Below are positions 35,476 to 45,123 of a stretch of 54,611 nt of DNA, piece after piece (within the stretch, counting starts at the first letter, position 1; each line of letters opens with the position of its first letter). The position numbers and the translations under genes were made by a program. The notes beneath the pieces were generated by a model. That model saw only the letters and a list, made by a program, of their open reading frames with translations. It was not told where the DNA came from and searched no databases. This DNA comes from Microbacteriaceae bacterium. GTDB taxonomy: Bacteria; Actinomycetota; Actinomycetes; Actinomycetales; Microbacteriaceae. The stretch lies in contig JACMNE010000151.1 of NCBI GenBank assembly GCA_014378715.1, forward strand, positions 1 through 54,611. Direction: 5' to 3'.

Positions 35476-35561
35476 CCGACGTATCTGGACGACAAGCCTA
35501 CCCGCGCGGGTGCCGAAACCCCTGAACGACCCCGGGCTTGACGCTCCAGTACTGTGAGCGT

Positions 35562-36659
35562 ATGTCCAGATCACTCGATATCGCGACCATCCCCGGCGAC
35601 GGAATCGGCCCGGAGGTCGTCGCCGAGGCGGTCAAGGTGCTGCACGCCGCCCTGCCGGCCGAAATCACCGTCGAGGTGACCGAATACCCCTTCGGTGCCG
35701 GGCACTACCTCGCCACCGGCGAGATCCTCACCACCGCCGACCTCACCGCCCTCGCCCGCCACGAGGTGATCCTGCTCGGCGCCGTCGGCGGCGATCCGAG
35801 TGACCCGCGCCTGGCCGGCGGGATCATCGAGCGCGGGCTGCTGCTCGGGCTGCGCTTCGCCTTCGACCACTACGTCAACCTGCGCCCGACGCAGCTGCTG
35901 CCCACCGTCGTCTCGCCCCTGTCGACCCCGGGCGACGTCGACTTCGTGGTGGTTCGCGAGGGCACGGAGGGTCCGTATGTGGGCAACGGAGGCAGCATCC
36001 GCTCGGGCACACCCCACGAGATCGCGAACGAGGTGAGCGTGAACACGGCGTTCGGGGTGGAGCGTCTTGTGCGCTTCGCGTTCCGGACGGCGCGGTCGCG
36101 ACGCAGGCACCTCACGCTGGTGCACAAGACCAACGTGCTCGTGCACGCTGGCGGCCTGTGGCAGCGCACGGTCAACGCCGTCGCCGCGGAGTTCCCCGAC
36201 GTCACCGTCGACTACCTGCACGTCGACGCCGCCACGATCTTCTTCGTCACCGACCCCGCGCGCTTCGACACGATCGTCACCGACAACCTCTTCGGCGACA
36301 TCCTCACCGACCTGGCCGGCGCCATCAGCGGCGGCATCGGCTTCGCGGCCTCTGGCAACATCAACCCCGACGGCGCGTTCCCGAGCATGTTCGAGCCGGT
36401 GCACGGTTCCGCCCCCGACATCGCCGGGCGCCAGCTCGCGAACCCGACCGCCGCGATCCTTTCCGTCGCGATGATGCTCGACCATCTGAACGAAGCGGAT
36501 GCGGCGGCCCGCGTGCGGGCGGCCGTCACCGCCGACCTCGAGGCTCATGGCGGGGTGCCGCGCACGACTTCCGCGGTAGGCGATGCGATTGTCGCCGCTC
36601 TGAAGCAGACTGAAGTGGAGCAGACTGAACTGGCACGGACTGCTCTCCCGATCGACTAA
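35562..36659 (+). CDS. leuB: 3-isopropylmalate dehydrogenase
   Basis: A 365-residue decarboxylating dehydrogenase for leucine synthesis. [20 protein letters not shown] opens the protein. The substrate Arg/Lys blocks include [15 protein letters not shown] and [15 protein letters not shown]; the metal-binding region is [19 protein letters not shown] and the NAD site is [21 protein letters not shown] 35562 is 6 nt after TACTGT (35550-35555), so a leaderless mRNA is likely. The last 20 residues form a QTE-rich tail encoded by 15-bp repeats and are not part of the family. ilvE starts 7 nt later. Confidence 0.95.
   Translation: MSRSLDIATIPGDGIGPEVVAEAVKVLHAALPAEITVEVTEYPFGAGHYLATGEILTTADLTALARHEVILLGAVGGDPSDPRLAGGIIERGLLLGLRFAFDHYVNLRPTQLLPTVVSPLSTPGDVDFVVVREGTEGPYVGNGGSIRSGTPHEIANEVSVNTAFGVERLVRFAFRTARSRRRHLTLVHKTNVLVHAGGLWQRTVNAVAAEFPDVTVDYLHVDAATIFFVTDPARFDTIVTDNLFGDILTDLAGAISGGIGFAASGNINPDGAFPSMFEPVHGSAPDIAGRQLANPTAAILSVAMMLDHLNEADAAARVRAAVTADLEAHGGVPRTTSAVGDAIVAALKQTEVEQTELARTALPID
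36605..36649 (+). repeat. Decaying 15-bp tandem repeat at the leuB 3' end
   Basis: Units GCAGACTGAAGTGGA (36605-36619), GCAGACTGAACTGGC (36620-36634) and a weaker third copy (36635-36649) encode the non-conserved C-terminal tail of LeuB ([13 protein letters not shown]). The period equals that of the arrays at 24716 and 35108. Confidence 0.7.
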
Positions 36660-36666
36660 GGACATC

Positions 36667-37770
36667 ATGACCATCGCGACCACGTTCCCCCTCTCGTTCG
36701 ACGTCACACCGTCCACGGCGCAGCGCGCCACGGCCGAGCGCGACGCGATCCTGGCGGACCCGGGCTTCGGCAAGCACTTCACCGATCACATGGTCTCGAT
36801 CACCTGGACGATCGACGGCGGATGGCACGATGCCGAGGTGCTGCCCTATGGTCCGCTCTCGCTCGACCCCGCGGCATCCGTTCTGCACTATGCGCAGGAG
36901 ATCTTCGAGGGGCTCAAGGCCTACCGTCACGCCGACGGATCGATTTGGTCGTTCCGGCCCGAGGCCAACTCCCGCCGCCTGCGGCGCTCGGCGACCCGCC
37001 TCGCCCTGCCGCACCTGGCGGAGGAGGACTTCGTGGAGTCGCTGAGGCAGCTCATCGCGGCCGACGGTTCCTGGGTGCCGTCCGCGCCGGAGACGAGCCT
37101 CTACCTGCGCCCGTTCATGATTGCGACCGAGAGCTTCCTCGGGGTGCGGGCCGCGCAGAAGGTCGGCTATCACGTGATCGCGAGCCCGGCAGGCGCCTAC
37201 TTCGCGAGCGGGGTGACGCCCGTCTCCATCTGGCTCTCCACGAACTACTCCCGCGCAGGCAAGGGCGGTACAGGGGCGGCGAAAACCGGAGGCAACTACG
37301 CGTCCTCGCTGCTGCCGCAGCAGGAGGCGGCCGATCACGGCTGCGCCCAGGTGCTCTTCCTCGACTCGGTCGAGGGCGTCTACCTCGAGGAGCTCGGCGG
37401 CATGAACGTGGTGCTCGTCTACAAGGACGGCACGCTGGTCACCCCCGAATCCGACAGCATCCTCGAGGGGATCACACGCGACAGCATCCTGCAGCTCGCC
37501 GAGGACCGCGGCCACAAGGTCGAGCGCCGCCGGGTGCGGCTCGACGAGTGGGTCGACGGCGTCGCGAGCGGCGACATCACCGAGGTCTTCGCCTGTGGCA
37601 CGGCCGCGGTCGTCACCCCGATCGGCCGCCTGATCGGCGAGGGTATCGATGTCGGATCGGCGGATGCCACGGCGGGTGAGCTGACCATGTCGCTCCGCGA
37701 GGAACTCACCGGCATGCAGTACGGGCGAGTTCCCGACCGCCACGGCTGGATGACCCGCCTCGATCGCTAG
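36667..37770 (+). CDS. ilvE: Branched-chain amino acid aminotransferase
   Basis: A 367-residue class IV PLP enzyme of the long (IlvE type II) form. It has DGGWHDAEVLPYGPLSLDPA, the block LHYAQEIFEGLKAYRH, YLRPFMIATESFLGVR, and the PLP-lysine region AAKTGGNYASSLLPQQEA. LEELGGMNVV and GTAAVVTPIG complete the signature. ATG 36667 follows leuB by 7 nt, with AAGGA just upstream. It catalyses the final transamination for valine, isoleucine and leucine, so window genes cover most of that pathway. Confidence 0.95.
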   Translation: MTIATTFPLSFDVTPSTAQRATAERDAILADPGFGKHFTDHMVSITWTIDGGWHDAEVLPYGPLSLDPAASVLHYAQEIFEGLKAYRHADGSIWSFRPEANSRRLRRSATRLALPHLAEEDFVESLRQLIAADGSWVPSAPETSLYLRPFMIATESFLGVRAAQKVGYHVIASPAGAYFASGVTPVSIWLSTNYSRAGKGGTGAAKTGGNYASSLLPQQEAADHGCAQVLFLDSVEGVYLEELGGMNVVLVYKDGTLVTPESDSILEGITRDSILQLAEDRGHKVERRRVRLDEWVDGVASGDITEVFACGTAAVVTPIGRLIGEGIDVGSADATAGELTMSLREELTGMQYGRVPDRHGWMTRLDR

Positions 37771-37799
37771 CTCCATCGGCCCCCGGTAGGCTCAGGCAC

Positions 37800-38567
37800 G
37801 TGAAAATTGCGCGATTCAGCACCGGCGGCGACCCCCGATACGGCATCCTCGACGACGACGACCTTGTTGTGCTGTCCGGCGACCCGATGTTCAGCGGCTT
37901 CGACACCACGGGGGAACGGGTGCCGCTGGCCGACGCGAAGCTCCTCGCCCCGGTCATCCCGCGCTCGAAGGTCGTCTGCGTCGGCCTGAACTACGCCGAC
38001 CACAAGGCCGACATGGGCGACGTCGGCCCGAGCAACCCGCTGATCTTCCTCAAGCCGAACACCGCGGTGGTGGGGCCGGGCGACACCATCCAGCTGCCGC
38101 CGGTCGACGGGCGGATCGTGCACGAGGGCGAGCTGGTGATCGTGATCGGCAGGATCGCCAAGCAGGTCAAGGCGGCCGATTACGCCGACTACGTCTTCGG
38201 TTACACGATCGGCAACGACGTGTCGGCGCGCGACGTGATGTTCGCCGACGGGCAGTGGGCCAGGGCCAAGGGCTATGACACATTCGCGCCGATCGGGCCC
38301 TGGATCGAGACCGACCTCGACGCGCAGAACGTGCGCATCGACACCTTCGTCGACGGCGAGCCACGCCGCTCCGGCACCACGGCCGACATGATCCACAAGA
38401 TCCCCGAGATCATCGAGTTCGCCTCCGACGTGTGGACCCTGCTGCCGGGCGACATCATCATGACGGGCACCCCGGCCGGACTCGGCGGCTTCACCGACGG
38501 CCAGACCGTGGAGATCACGATCGAGGGCATCGGCACCCTGTCGAACCCGGCGCGCAACCGCGCCTGA
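37800..38567 (+). CDS. Fumarylacetoacetate hydrolase family protein
   Basis: A 255-residue FAH-superfamily enzyme. The metal-binding Glu pair lies in [14 protein letters not shown] and the downstream Asp in [30 protein letters not shown] and [13 protein letters not shown] are standard blocks. The N-terminal lid is short. Substrates in the family range from acylpyruvates to homoprotocatechuate products, and a role as an oxaloacetate tautomerase or acylpyruvate hydrolase is possible. GTG 37800 is 7 nt after TAGGCT (37787-37792), again a leaderless arrangement. The gene is often found next to gltX in actinobacteria. Confidence 0.9.
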   Translation: MKIARFSTGGDPRYGILDDDDLVVLSGDPMFSGFDTTGERVPLADAKLLAPVIPRSKVVCVGLNYADHKADMGDVGPSNPLIFLKPNTAVVGPGDTIQLPPVDGRIVHEGELVIVIGRIAKQVKAADYADYVFGYTIGNDVSARDVMFADGQWARAKGYDTFAPIGPWIETDLDAQNVRIDTFVDGEPRRSGTTADMIHKIPEIIEFASDVWTLLPGDIIMTGTPAGLGGFTDGQTVEITIEGIGTLSNPARNRA

Positions 38568-38605
38568 CCGCGCCCGTTTCCCCGGTCCGGCGCAGGCCGC
38601 GGTCG

Positions 38606-38611
38606 TAGACT
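38606..38611 (+). promoter_or_regulatory. -10 element of leaderless gltX
   Basis: TAGACT ends 8 nt before the gltX ATG at 38620, and no Shine-Dalgarno lies between them. Confidence 0.5.
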
Positions 38612-38619
38612 CGCTATAT

Positions 38620-40110
38620 ATGTCTGCCTCAATCTCTCCCGCCCCCGTGTCGACCGCGACCGGCTCAGCCGTACGTGTGCGCTTCTGCCCGTCGCCGACT
38701 GGCACCCCGCACGTCGGCCTCATCCGCACGGCGCTGTTCAACTGGGCCTACGCCCGTCACACCGGCGGCACGATGGTGTTCCGGATCGAGGACACCGACG
38801 CGGCGCGGGACAGCGAGGAGAGCTACCTGCAGCTCGTCGAGGCGATGCGCTGGCTCGGTCTGGACTGGGACGAGGGTGTCGAGACCGGCGGACCGCACGA
38901 GCCGTATCGGCAGTCGCAGCGCAGCTCGATCTACCTCGATCTGATCCAGCGGCTCACCGCCTCCGGGCACCTCTACGAGTCCTTCGCCACGGGCGAGGAG
39001 ATCGAGGCGCGCAACGTCGCCAACGGCCGCGACCCCAAGCAGGGCTACGACAACTTCGAGCGCGATCTGAGCGACGAGCAGCGCGCGGCGTTCCGCGCCG
39101 AGGGCCGGGTGCCGGCGCTGCGCCTGCGCGTGCCCGACACCGAACTCTCCTTCGACGACCTCGTGCGCGGCCCGATCACGTTTCCGGTGGGCAGCTTCAC
39201 CGACTTCGTCGTGGTGCGGCCGAACGGCGCCCCGCTGTACACCTTCGTGAACCCGGTCGACGACGCCCTGATGGGCATCACCCATGTGCTGCGCGGTGAA
39301 GACCTGCTGTCCTCGACACCCCGCCAGATCGCGCTTTACCACGCCCTCATCGAGATCGGGGTGGCGACCGCCATCCCGCGCTTCGGCCACCTGCCCTACG
39401 TGATGGGCGAGGGCAACAAGAAGCTCAGCAAGCGCGACCCCGAGTCGAACCTCTTTCTGCACCGCGAGCGCGGCTTCTTGCCCGAGGGTCTCATCAACTA
39501 CCTGTCACTGCTCGGCTGGTCGCTCACCCACGACCGCGACGTGTTCAGCATCGCAGAGATGGTCGCCGCCTTCGACGTCGTCGACGTCAACCCGAACCCG
39601 GCCCGCTTCGACCTCAAGAAGGCCGAGTCGATCAACGGTGACCACATCCGCGCGTTGGACGTGGACGAGTTCGCGCGGCGCCTGCTGCCCTACCTCGGAG
39701 AGCTGGTGTCCTCCCCGGCCGATGAGGCGCTCGTGCTCTCCGCGGCGCCCCTCGTCCAGGAGCGGATGCAGCTGCTCGGAGAGGCCCCCGCCCTGCTCGC
39801 GTTCCTGTTCACCGCCGATGCGGACATCACCTGGGACGCCGACGCCCTGCCGAAGCCGGAGGCGAAGCCCACCCTCGAGGCGGCGCACACGGCCCTCGCC
39901 GCTCTGACGGTCTGGACGACGGCGTCAACCGAGGAGGCTCTTCGCACCTCTCTCATCGATGGCCTCGGTTTCAAGCCGCGTGTCGCGTTCGGCCCGGTGC
40001 GGTCGGCGATCGCCGGCAGGCGCATCAGCCCGCCCCTGTTCGAGTCGATGGAGCTCCTCGGCCAGGCGTCGACGCTCGCACGGATCGAGAGGCTCGCGGC
40101 GGCACTGTGA
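38620..40110 (+). CDS. gltX: Glutamyl-tRNA synthetase
   Basis: A class I aminoacyl-tRNA synthetase of 496 residues. The HIGH-type motif reads [20 protein letters not shown] and the KMSKS-type motif [31 protein letters not shown] and the anticodon-binding C-terminal domain are normal. The first 20 residues are Ser/Ala-rich and precede the conserved part. tRNA-Gln lies 1 kb downstream, which is of interest because many actinobacteria charge tRNA-Gln with this enzyme and then amidate it. Confidence 0.95.
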   Translation: MSASISPAPVSTATGSAVRVRFCPSPTGTPHVGLIRTALFNWAYARHTGGTMVFRIEDTDAARDSEESYLQLVEAMRWLGLDWDEGVETGGPHEPYRQSQRSSIYLDLIQRLTASGHLYESFATGEEIEARNVANGRDPKQGYDNFERDLSDEQRAAFRAEGRVPALRLRVPDTELSFDDLVRGPITFPVGSFTDFVVVRPNGAPLYTFVNPVDDALMGITHVLRGEDLLSSTPRQIALYHALIEIGVATAIPRFGHLPYVMGEGNKKLSKRDPESNLFLHRERGFLPEGLINYLSLLGWSLTHDRDVFSIAEMVAAFDVVDVNPNPARFDLKKAESINGDHIRALDVDEFARRLLPYLGELVSSPADEALVLSAAPLVQERMQLLGEAPALLAFLFTADADITWDADALPKPEAKPTLEAAHTALAALTVWTTASTEEALRTSLIDGLGFKPRVAFGPVRSAIAGRRISPPLFESMELLGQASTLARIERLAAAL

Positions 40111-41069
40111 CAGACGAGCAGAAGGCGGAGCCCTACGACGTCGCCATCATCGGTGCCGGCCCCGGCGGCCTGAGCGCCGCCCTCAACCTCGTGCGCGCGC
40201 GGCGTCGCACGATCGTGATCGACGGCAACCGGCCCCGCAATGCGGCGACCTTCCACTCGCACGGCTTCATCACGCGCGACGGGGTCTCCCCACTCGAGCT
40301 GCGTCGACTCGCCAGGGCCGAGCTCGAGGAGTACCCGCACTACGAGTTCCACCAGGCGCTGGCGACGAAGGTGACGCGCACCGGCGATGGCTTCGAGGTG
40401 ACGACGAAGGCGGGGCTTGCGATATCCGCTTACCTGGCCAGAACGATCGTGATCGCGACAGGCACCGCCGAGCTGATGCCCGCGCTGCCGACCCTGCGCG
40501 CGTTCTACGGCACGAGCATCCACAGCTGCATCGAGTGCGACGGCTGGGAGGAGCGCGGCAAGCCGGTCGCGGTCATCGGCGAGACGCCCGACCTGGCCGA
40601 TCGCGCCCTCTTCGCGTCGCAGTGGAGCGACGACATCATCGTTTTCACCTGCGGCATCGCCGAGTTGTCAGCAGCGGATGAAGCGGCCCTCGCCGCCCGG
40701 AACATCACCGTCGACCGTCGAGCCGTCACCGACGTGGTGGGAGACCGCGCCGGGCTCACCGGCATCGTCATGGCCGACGGCGAGGTCGTCGCACGCACCG
40801 CGGCGTTCGTGCGCCCGATCTACCAGCCGAAGCTCGACTACGCCGCCTCGCTCGAACTGGCGCGGGCCGCCGACGGGTTCCTCGCGGTCGATGCGGAGGG
40901 ACGCACGTCCGTCGCCGGCGTCTACGCGGCCGGGGAGTCGGCATCTCCGGGGCCCCGGCAGCTCATCGTCGCGGCCGGTCAGGGCGCCAGGGTGGCCGCC
41001 GCTCTCGGCTTCGACCTCGTGCGGGCGGCCGTTTCGGATTTGCCAGCCCTCGCGCGTACGGTACAGTGA
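40107..41069 (+). CDS. Thioredoxin-reductase-like NAD(P)/FAD-dependent oxidoreductase
   Basis: A 320-residue flavoprotein with the two-Rossmann-domain layout of thioredoxin reductase. The FAD motif is [20 protein letters not shown]; Cys141 and Cys144 in [20 protein letters not shown] take the place of the redox Cxx[21 protein letters not shown] closes the FAD site. The NAD(P) motif reads [14 protein letters not shown] and is weak: the usual GxGxxG is lost, so cofactor use may differ from true TrxR. GTG 40107 overlaps gltX by 4 nt. Similar proteins act as dithiol oxidases or as reductases for unknown partners. Confidence 0.85.
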   Translation: MTDEQKAEPYDVAIIGAGPGGLSAALNLVRARRRTIVIDGNRPRNAATFHSHGFITRDGVSPLELRRLARAELEEYPHYEFHQALATKVTRTGDGFEVTTKAGLAISAYLARTIVIATGTAELMPALPTLRAFYGTSIHSCIECDGWEERGKPVAVIGETPDLADRALFASQWSDDIIVFTCGIAELSAADEAALAARNITVDRRAVTDVVGDRAGLTGIVMADGEVVARTAAFVRPIYQPKLDYAASLELARAADGFLAVDAEGRTSVAGVYAAGESASPGPRQLIVAAGQGARVAAALGFDLVRAAVSDLPALARTVQ

Positions 41070-41099
41070 ACAGTCGGCCCGGCTTCGCTGGGGCCGCAG

Positions 41100-41171
41100 T
41101 GGGGTGTGGTGTAATTGGCAACACGGAAGATTCTGATTCTTTTGTTCTTGGTTCGAGTCCAGGCACCCCAG
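41100..41171 (+). tRNA. tRNA-Gln (anticodon CUG)
   Basis: A 72-nt cloverleaf. The acceptor stem TGGGGTG (41100-41106) pairs with CACCCCA (41164-41170), with discriminator G at 41171. The anticodon stem GAAGA/TCTTT region holds the loop TTCTGAT, giving anticodon CTG. The T arm carries GTTCGAGTC. CCA is not encoded. It is followed by a duplicated 16-bp sequence and a terminator. Confidence 0.92.
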
Positions 41172-41201
41172 CACTGATCAACCCCAGCACTGATCAACCC
41201 C
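41168..41201. repeat. Direct 16-bp duplication at the tRNA-Gln 3' end
   Basis: CCCAGCACTGATCAAC occurs twice in tandem from within the tRNA acceptor strand (41168) to 41199. It may be a replication slip or a trace of insertion at the tRNA end. Confidence 0.75.
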
Positions 41202-41222
41202 GGCCTCTCCGCCGGGGTTTTT
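41198..41222 (+). terminator. Rho-independent terminator after tRNA-Gln
   Basis: CCCCGGC (41198-41204), loop CTCTCC, GCCGGGG (41211-41217), then TTTTT (41218-41222): a complete intrinsic terminator, unusual in this GC-rich window for having a T run. Confidence 0.92.
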
Positions 41223-41513
41223 GCTTTCCGAAACCGGCCGCGACCGCTGTGGCCTCGGAGTATCGTGCTGTCTGCGCGGGGTTCCCATGCGTCAGTGCAG
41301 GCAACTCCGACCGATCTGGAAGGGGTTTCTCAAGGGGTCTCCGACTGGCGTGTGACGGGGACGGGGCTGTAGACCGTCCTGGCGGCGACCTCCCTCTGCC
41401 ATGCGGCTGCCGTCGTCGCCCCGTCGTCGCCCCGTCGTCGCTCCGCCGAGCAATTCGGCATCCTGCCCGATGACGCCGAGGCCGGGCGCCAGGCTCGGGC
41501 TCTCCCCGCGGAA
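41223..41513. other. Non-coding spacer beside tRNA-Gln
   Basis: No supported gene lies here. The only structure seen is a short tandem repeat of CCGTCGTCGC (three copies at about 41411-41442). Base order looks like decayed accessory DNA, and no integrase remnant could be recognised in any frame. Confidence 0.5.
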
Positions 41514-41806
41514 CTAGTAGAGACAGGACGCAGCGCGTCGCGCCTCCCCCACCATCGCCTTCGCGAGCTCGGTGATGAGACGGGCCGCCATGCCGGCCTG
41601 GTCGAGCAGGCTCGCGGTGTCGCAGACGGCGTGAGCCCGGCAGGCGAACGAGGTGTCCGAGGGGATCGACGATGGCGCGGAGCACCGCCTGCTAGCTAGA
41701 GAAGTGCTTGTAGATCGCCGGTCAGCTGATCCCGAGGGTCGCCGCGATCTGGTCGCCACCGGCGATCTCGTCGCCCCTCGACGCGTCAGTTCCGGGATCG
41801 CCCGCC
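41514..41806 (-). pseudogene. TetR family regulator pseudogene
   Basis: Read leftward, the helix-turn-helix of a TetR repressor is visible as DQIAATLGIS, then a stop, PAIYKHFSS, another stop, and QAVLRAIVDPLG. After that the reading moves by one frame to a helical stretch ending MAARLITELAKAMVGEARRA and a stop near 41514. Two in-frame stops in and after the recognition helix plus a frameshift make it non-functional. Its 5' end abuts the Gfo/Idh dehydrogenase stop (41786), so the neighbouring locus has overwritten its start. Confidence 0.75.
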
Positions 41807-42883
41807 GAGGCCGGCTGCCGCCGACCCCCACCCCATGAGCGCGGTGCGGACGTCGGGCCGGCTCTCCTGCGCGACGGCGGTCAGGTATGACCGCTCGAGC
41901 AGGTCGGCGATGACGACACGCCGGCCGGTGGCCGCCGACTCGACGGCCGCCTCGACCATCGCCAGGCTGATGACGTTCGAGTGCACCTCCCCGGAGGGGA
42001 TCTCCCCGGTGCGCAGCGCGTGGAGGAACTCGGCGAGGGAGGCGGCGATCGTCTCCGGCCCGTGCGCGGAGTCGCCGCTCCCCGCGGACGGCGGGTCGAC
42101 GGCCGGGTCGGATTCGCCGTCCCAGGTGGCCGTGCCCTCCGCCCCGCTCACCCGCCAGGTGCCGTTCCACGAGGTCTCGAATCCCGGGCTACACCAGCTG
42201 CCGACGTAGGTGTAGCGCAGTCCCCCGGCGAACTCGAAGATCGCGGAGGCCGCCGCGTCTCCCGCGTACCAGCTCCACGGCGGGGAGAAGCTGTCGCAGT
42301 AGACCGACACCGGGTCGGCATCGAGCAGGTAACGGGCGGCGTCGAAGGCGTGGATGGCCATGTCCAGCAGCAACGGGCTGGCCATCTCCTCCCGGAAGCC
42401 CCCGAACCGGGGCGCCATCGCGTAGTGCGTCGTCGCCATGCCGAGCTCCCCGAGGCTTCCCAGCTGCTCCTTGAGCCGGGAGAGCGTGCGGTAGTAACGA
42501 CGGGACTGGCTCGTCATCAGCAGCCGGCCGGACACCTCCGAGGCGGCGGCGAGAGAGAGCGCCCGGCTCACGGTCGGCGCGATCGGCTTCTCGCAGAGCA
42601 CGGGCAGGCCCGCGAAAAGCGCCTCCGTGTTGACGGGGTGGTGGGCACCGGGCACCGTGATGTCGACCACCGCATCGGCCGTCCGAGACCGCAGCACTTC
42701 GGTGATACTCGTCGCGACCGTCACCCCGGCGAGCCCAAGCGCCTCGAGGGCGACGCGCGCGAGCTCGAGGTCGAGGTCGACGAGCGCGACGATCTCTACC
42801 GCCGGGGTGCCGGCGAGCAGCTCGAGCCACACCCGCCCCATCCCACCAGCGCCGACCTGGATGACCCGGACCGGCGCGGTCAT
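41786..42883 (-). CDS. Gfo/Idh/MocA family oxidoreductase
   Basis: A 365-residue NAD(P)-dependent sugar or polyol dehydrogenase. The Rossmann motif is [17 protein letters not shown], the hallmark CEKPIAP lies at about residue 97, and the conserved His/Asp site follows in [17 protein letters not shown]. The C-terminal sheet domain includes [21 protein letters not shown] 42883 overlaps the ThuA stop by 4 nt. It ends a leftward operon with LacI and ThuA-like genes, opposite a mannoside import and cleavage set, so the substrate is probably a sugar or glycoside derived from those oligosaccharides. The last 20 residues run into the TetR pseudogene and may be a new tail. Confidence 0.9.
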   Translation of the reverse strand: MTAPVRVIQVGAGGMGRVWLELLAGTPAVEIVALVDLDLELARVALEALGLAGVTVATSITEVLRSRTADAVVDITVPGAHHPVNTEALFAGLPVLCEKPIAPTVSRALSLAAASEVSGRLLMTSQSRRYYRTLSRLKEQLGSLGELGMATTHYAMAPRFGGFREEMASPLLLDMAIHAFDAARYLLDADPVSVYCDSFSPPWSWYAGDAAASAIFEFAGGLRYTYVGSWCSPGFETSWNGTWRVSGAEGTATWDGESDPAVDPPSAGSGDSAHGPETIAASLAEFLHALRTGEIPSGEVHSNVISLAMVEAAVESAATGRRVVIADLLERSYLTAVAQESRPDVRTALMGWGSAAAGLGGRSRN

Positions 42884-43680
42884 CGCCCGGACCCCGGGAT
42901 CGCGTTGCCGTCGGCATCGAAGTCGGGGAAGAACTCCCCGGTGTAGAACCTGCTGAGCCGGGGGGCTGAGCGGTCCGGCCGGTCGGTGCGCGCCCACTCC
43001 ACCGCGTTGGCGATCGCCCGCCGTACCTCCGGCTGGAAGTACACCGGGTACTCTTGGTCGCCCGGGCTGAAGAAGAAGATCCGGCCGTGTCCGCGCCGCC
43101 AGGTGCAGCCGCTGCGGAAGACCTCCCCGCCGCTGAACGAGCTGATGAACACCAGCTCGTCTGGCGCCGGGATGTCGAAGAACTCTCCGTACATCTCTTG
43201 GCTCTCGATGACGAGCGGATGGGGGATCCCCCGCGTGATCGGATGTGTCGGGTCGACGGTCCACACCAGCTCGCGGTCGGTCTCCCCACGCCACCGCAGC
43301 GCACAGGACGTGCCCATCAGTGCCCGGAAAATCTTGGAGAAGTGGCCGGAGTGCAGCACGATCAGCCCGAGGCCCGCGAGCACATGGCGGTGCACCCGCT
43401 CGACGATCTCGTCGGCGACCTCCTCGTGCGCGGCGTGGCCCCACCAGATCAGCACGTCGGCGGCGGCGAGGCGCTCCTCGGTGAGACCGTGCTCCGGGTC
43501 GTCGAGGGTGGCCGTGGTCACCAGGGCGCGGGCACCGAGGTTCTGCTCGATGCCTTGCCGGATCGCGCCGTGCATCCCCAGCGGGTAGCGCTGCGCGATC
43601 GACGGTTCGGTCTGCTCGTGGCGGTTCTCGCCCCAGACGATGACGGAGATGGGAGAGCTCGACGCAGGGGAGGGTGGCAT
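42880..43680 (-). CDS. ThuA domain-containing protein
   Basis: A 266-residue ThuA-like protein with a class I glutamine-amidotransferase-like fold. [20 protein letters not shown] begins the domain, [20 protein letters not shown] and [20 protein letters not shown] form the centre, and [20 protein letters not shown] the end. ThuA was named from trehalose/sucrose utilisation in rhizobia and is usually paired with Gfo/Idh dehydrogenases, as here; the reaction is not firmly known. It overlaps the dehydrogenase gene by 4 nt and follows LacI by 46 nt. Confidence 0.9.
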   Translation of the reverse strand: MPPSPASSSPISVIVWGENRHEQTEPSIAQRYPLGMHGAIRQGIEQNLGARALVTTATLDDPEHGLTEERLAAADVLIWWGHAAHEEVADEIVERVHRHVLAGLGLIVLHSGHFSKIFRALMGTSCALRWRGETDRELVWTVDPTHPITRGIPHPLVIESQEMYGEFFDIPAPDELVFISSFSGGEVFRSGCTWRRGHGRIFFFSPGDQEYPVYFQPEVRRAIANAVEWARTDRPDRSAPRLSRFYTGEFFPDFDADGNAIPGSGR

Positions 43681-43726
43681 GGTGAGGTGTCCTTTCGGCG
43701 GCGGTGCCGGTTGGGGGAGGGTCGGG

Positions 43727-44815
43727 CTAGGGCTCGACGATCCTGAGCTCCCCCGACCCGCGCTGGATGAGGCGGGTGGGGATCTCTATCTGCTGGGGCA
43801 GCCCGATCGGGTCATTGAGGCGCTCGACCACGAGCCGAGCGGCCTGGCGTCCGAGCTCGGCCGGGTCGTAGGCGATCACACTGATGCCCGCGACATCGGC
43901 CAGCTCGAAGTCATCGAACCCGATGAAGGCGACCCTGTCGAACCGGTTGCCGAGCGCACGGACGACGCCGGCGCTCGCCCGGTTGTTGCCGGCGATGATG
44001 GCGGTGGGCGGTTCTGCCATCGCCAGCAGATTGTGGACCGACTGCTCGGCCGTCTGCCCGTCGGCGTCCTCGAGCCGCTCCCAGGGGGACGAGTCGAGGA
44101 TCCCGGCCTCGGCCAGGGCATACCGGTACCCGCGCAGGCGCTCCTGGTGCGAGTAGAGCTCGGCGGGGCTGCAGACGAAGCCGATCCGGCGGTGGCCGGC
44201 GCGGATGAGTTCACGGACAGCGCCCGCCGTTCCGCGGAAGTTCTCCAGCACGACCGAATCGGCGATGAGGTTGTGCGCGGGACGGTCGATGCAGACGACG
44301 GGGGTGCCGAGTTGCCGCTCGCCCTCGAGATAGGCCTGGTCGGGCGCGATCGGTACCATCAGTAGTGCCCGCACCCGCTGCTTCAGCAGAGTCTCGACCA
44401 CCCGCTCCTCGCTGGCAGGGTCGTCCTCCGTCGCTGCGAGGATCATCATGAGGCCGTGGCGCGAGAGCTCTCGTTCGATGCCTGCGGCGACGAGGAAGTA
44501 GAACGGGTTGGTCAGGTCGCCGATCACGAACGCGACCGTGTTGGTCACACTGCCGTGGCGCAGGTTGCGGGCGAGGTGGTTCGGGCGGAAGCGCAGCGAC
44601 CTGGCGGCGCTCAGCACCCTCTCCCTGGTCTCCTTCGACACGTTGCTGCTACCGAGCACCACCCGGGAGACGGTCTTGGGGCTCACCCCCGCGAGGCGTC
44701 CGACATCCGCCAGCGTGGCCCGGGACTGCGGGGCGAGCGAGGGTGCCGGCGGGGTCGTCGCTCGGTCGGAATCGGGCGGGGAATCCGCCCCTCTCCTCAC
44801 CGCCGGCTCGATCAT
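43727..44815 (-). CDS. LacI family transcriptional regulator
   Basis: A 362-residue repressor. The helix-turn-helix and hinge read [20 protein letters not shown] and [20 protein letters not shown] (about residues 32-85); the rest is a periplasmic-binding-like sugar domain ([20 protein letters not shown] onward). ATG 44815 is 6 nt after the -10 TACTGT (44827-44822 leftward), which supports this start over one 18 codons upstream. It heads the leftward operon and most likely also represses the divergent binding-protein operon through the palindrome at 44984-45001. Confidence 0.92.
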   Translation of the reverse strand: MIEPAVRRGADSPPDSDRATTPPAPSLAPQSRATLADVGRLAGVSPKTVSRVVLGSSNVSKETRERVLSAARSLRFRPNHLARNLRHGSVTNTVAFVIGDLTNPFYFLVAAGIERELSRHGLMMILAATEDDPASEERVVETLLKQRVRALLMVPIAPDQAYLEGERQLGTPVVCIDRPAHNLIADSVVLENFRGTAGAVRELIRAGHRRIGFVCSPAELYSHQERLRGYRYALAEAGILDSSPWERLEDADGQTAEQSVHNLLAMAEPPTAIIAGNNRASAGVVRALGNRFDRVAFIGFDDFELADVAGISVIAYDPAELGRQAARLVVERLNDPIGLPQQIEIPTRLIQRGSGELRIVEP

Positions 44816-44899
44816 GCAGCAACAGTAGCACCGCGCAGGCGAATTCCCGTCGGATGACAGCGTGGACATGAATGGCGGGTGGATGATGACGTATTCTGC

Positions 44900-44917
44900 G
44901 ACAATATCCGCATTGTC
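44900..44917. promoter_or_regulatory. Secondary inverted repeat in the lacI-type / ABC gap
   Basis: GACAAT (44900-44905) and ATTGTC (44912-44917) with a 6-nt spacer containing CCGC. It may be a second regulator site in this 308-nt gap, but its arms differ from the main operator. Confidence 0.35.
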
Positions 44918-44983
44918 CTCAAGAAATCCTGGTCAGATGCCCTAAGAGAAATTGAGTGAATAACAACCGACTGAATAACTATC

Positions 44984-45035
44984 AATGTCAACGCTGACAT
45001 TTTGACTTGACGACCCGGCGATCCTGGCTTATCGT
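44984..45035 (+). promoter_or_regulatory. LacI-type operator and promoter of the mannoside operon
   Basis: AATGTCAACGCTGACATT (44984-45001) has perfect 7-bp arms around a central ACGC and matches the LacI-family pattern TGTnAnCGnTnACA. It is followed by TTGACG (45007-45012), exactly 17 nt, and TATCGT (45030-45035): the best -35/-10 pair in the window. The transcript should start near 45042, leaving a leader of about 80 nt. Confidence 0.8.
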
Positions 45036-45123
45036 CTTCCTCGACGGCAGCATCACACGAGCACAGCGCAACTGGGCGACGGAGCCGTCTCGTCAAGGGC
45101 GACAGAGATCGGGAGATCACGAG

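Noticed and set aside
41168-41201. Phage attachment site at tRNA-Gln
   Set aside because: The 16-bp duplication is an immediate tandem copy, no distant second copy or integrase was found, so slippage explains it as well.
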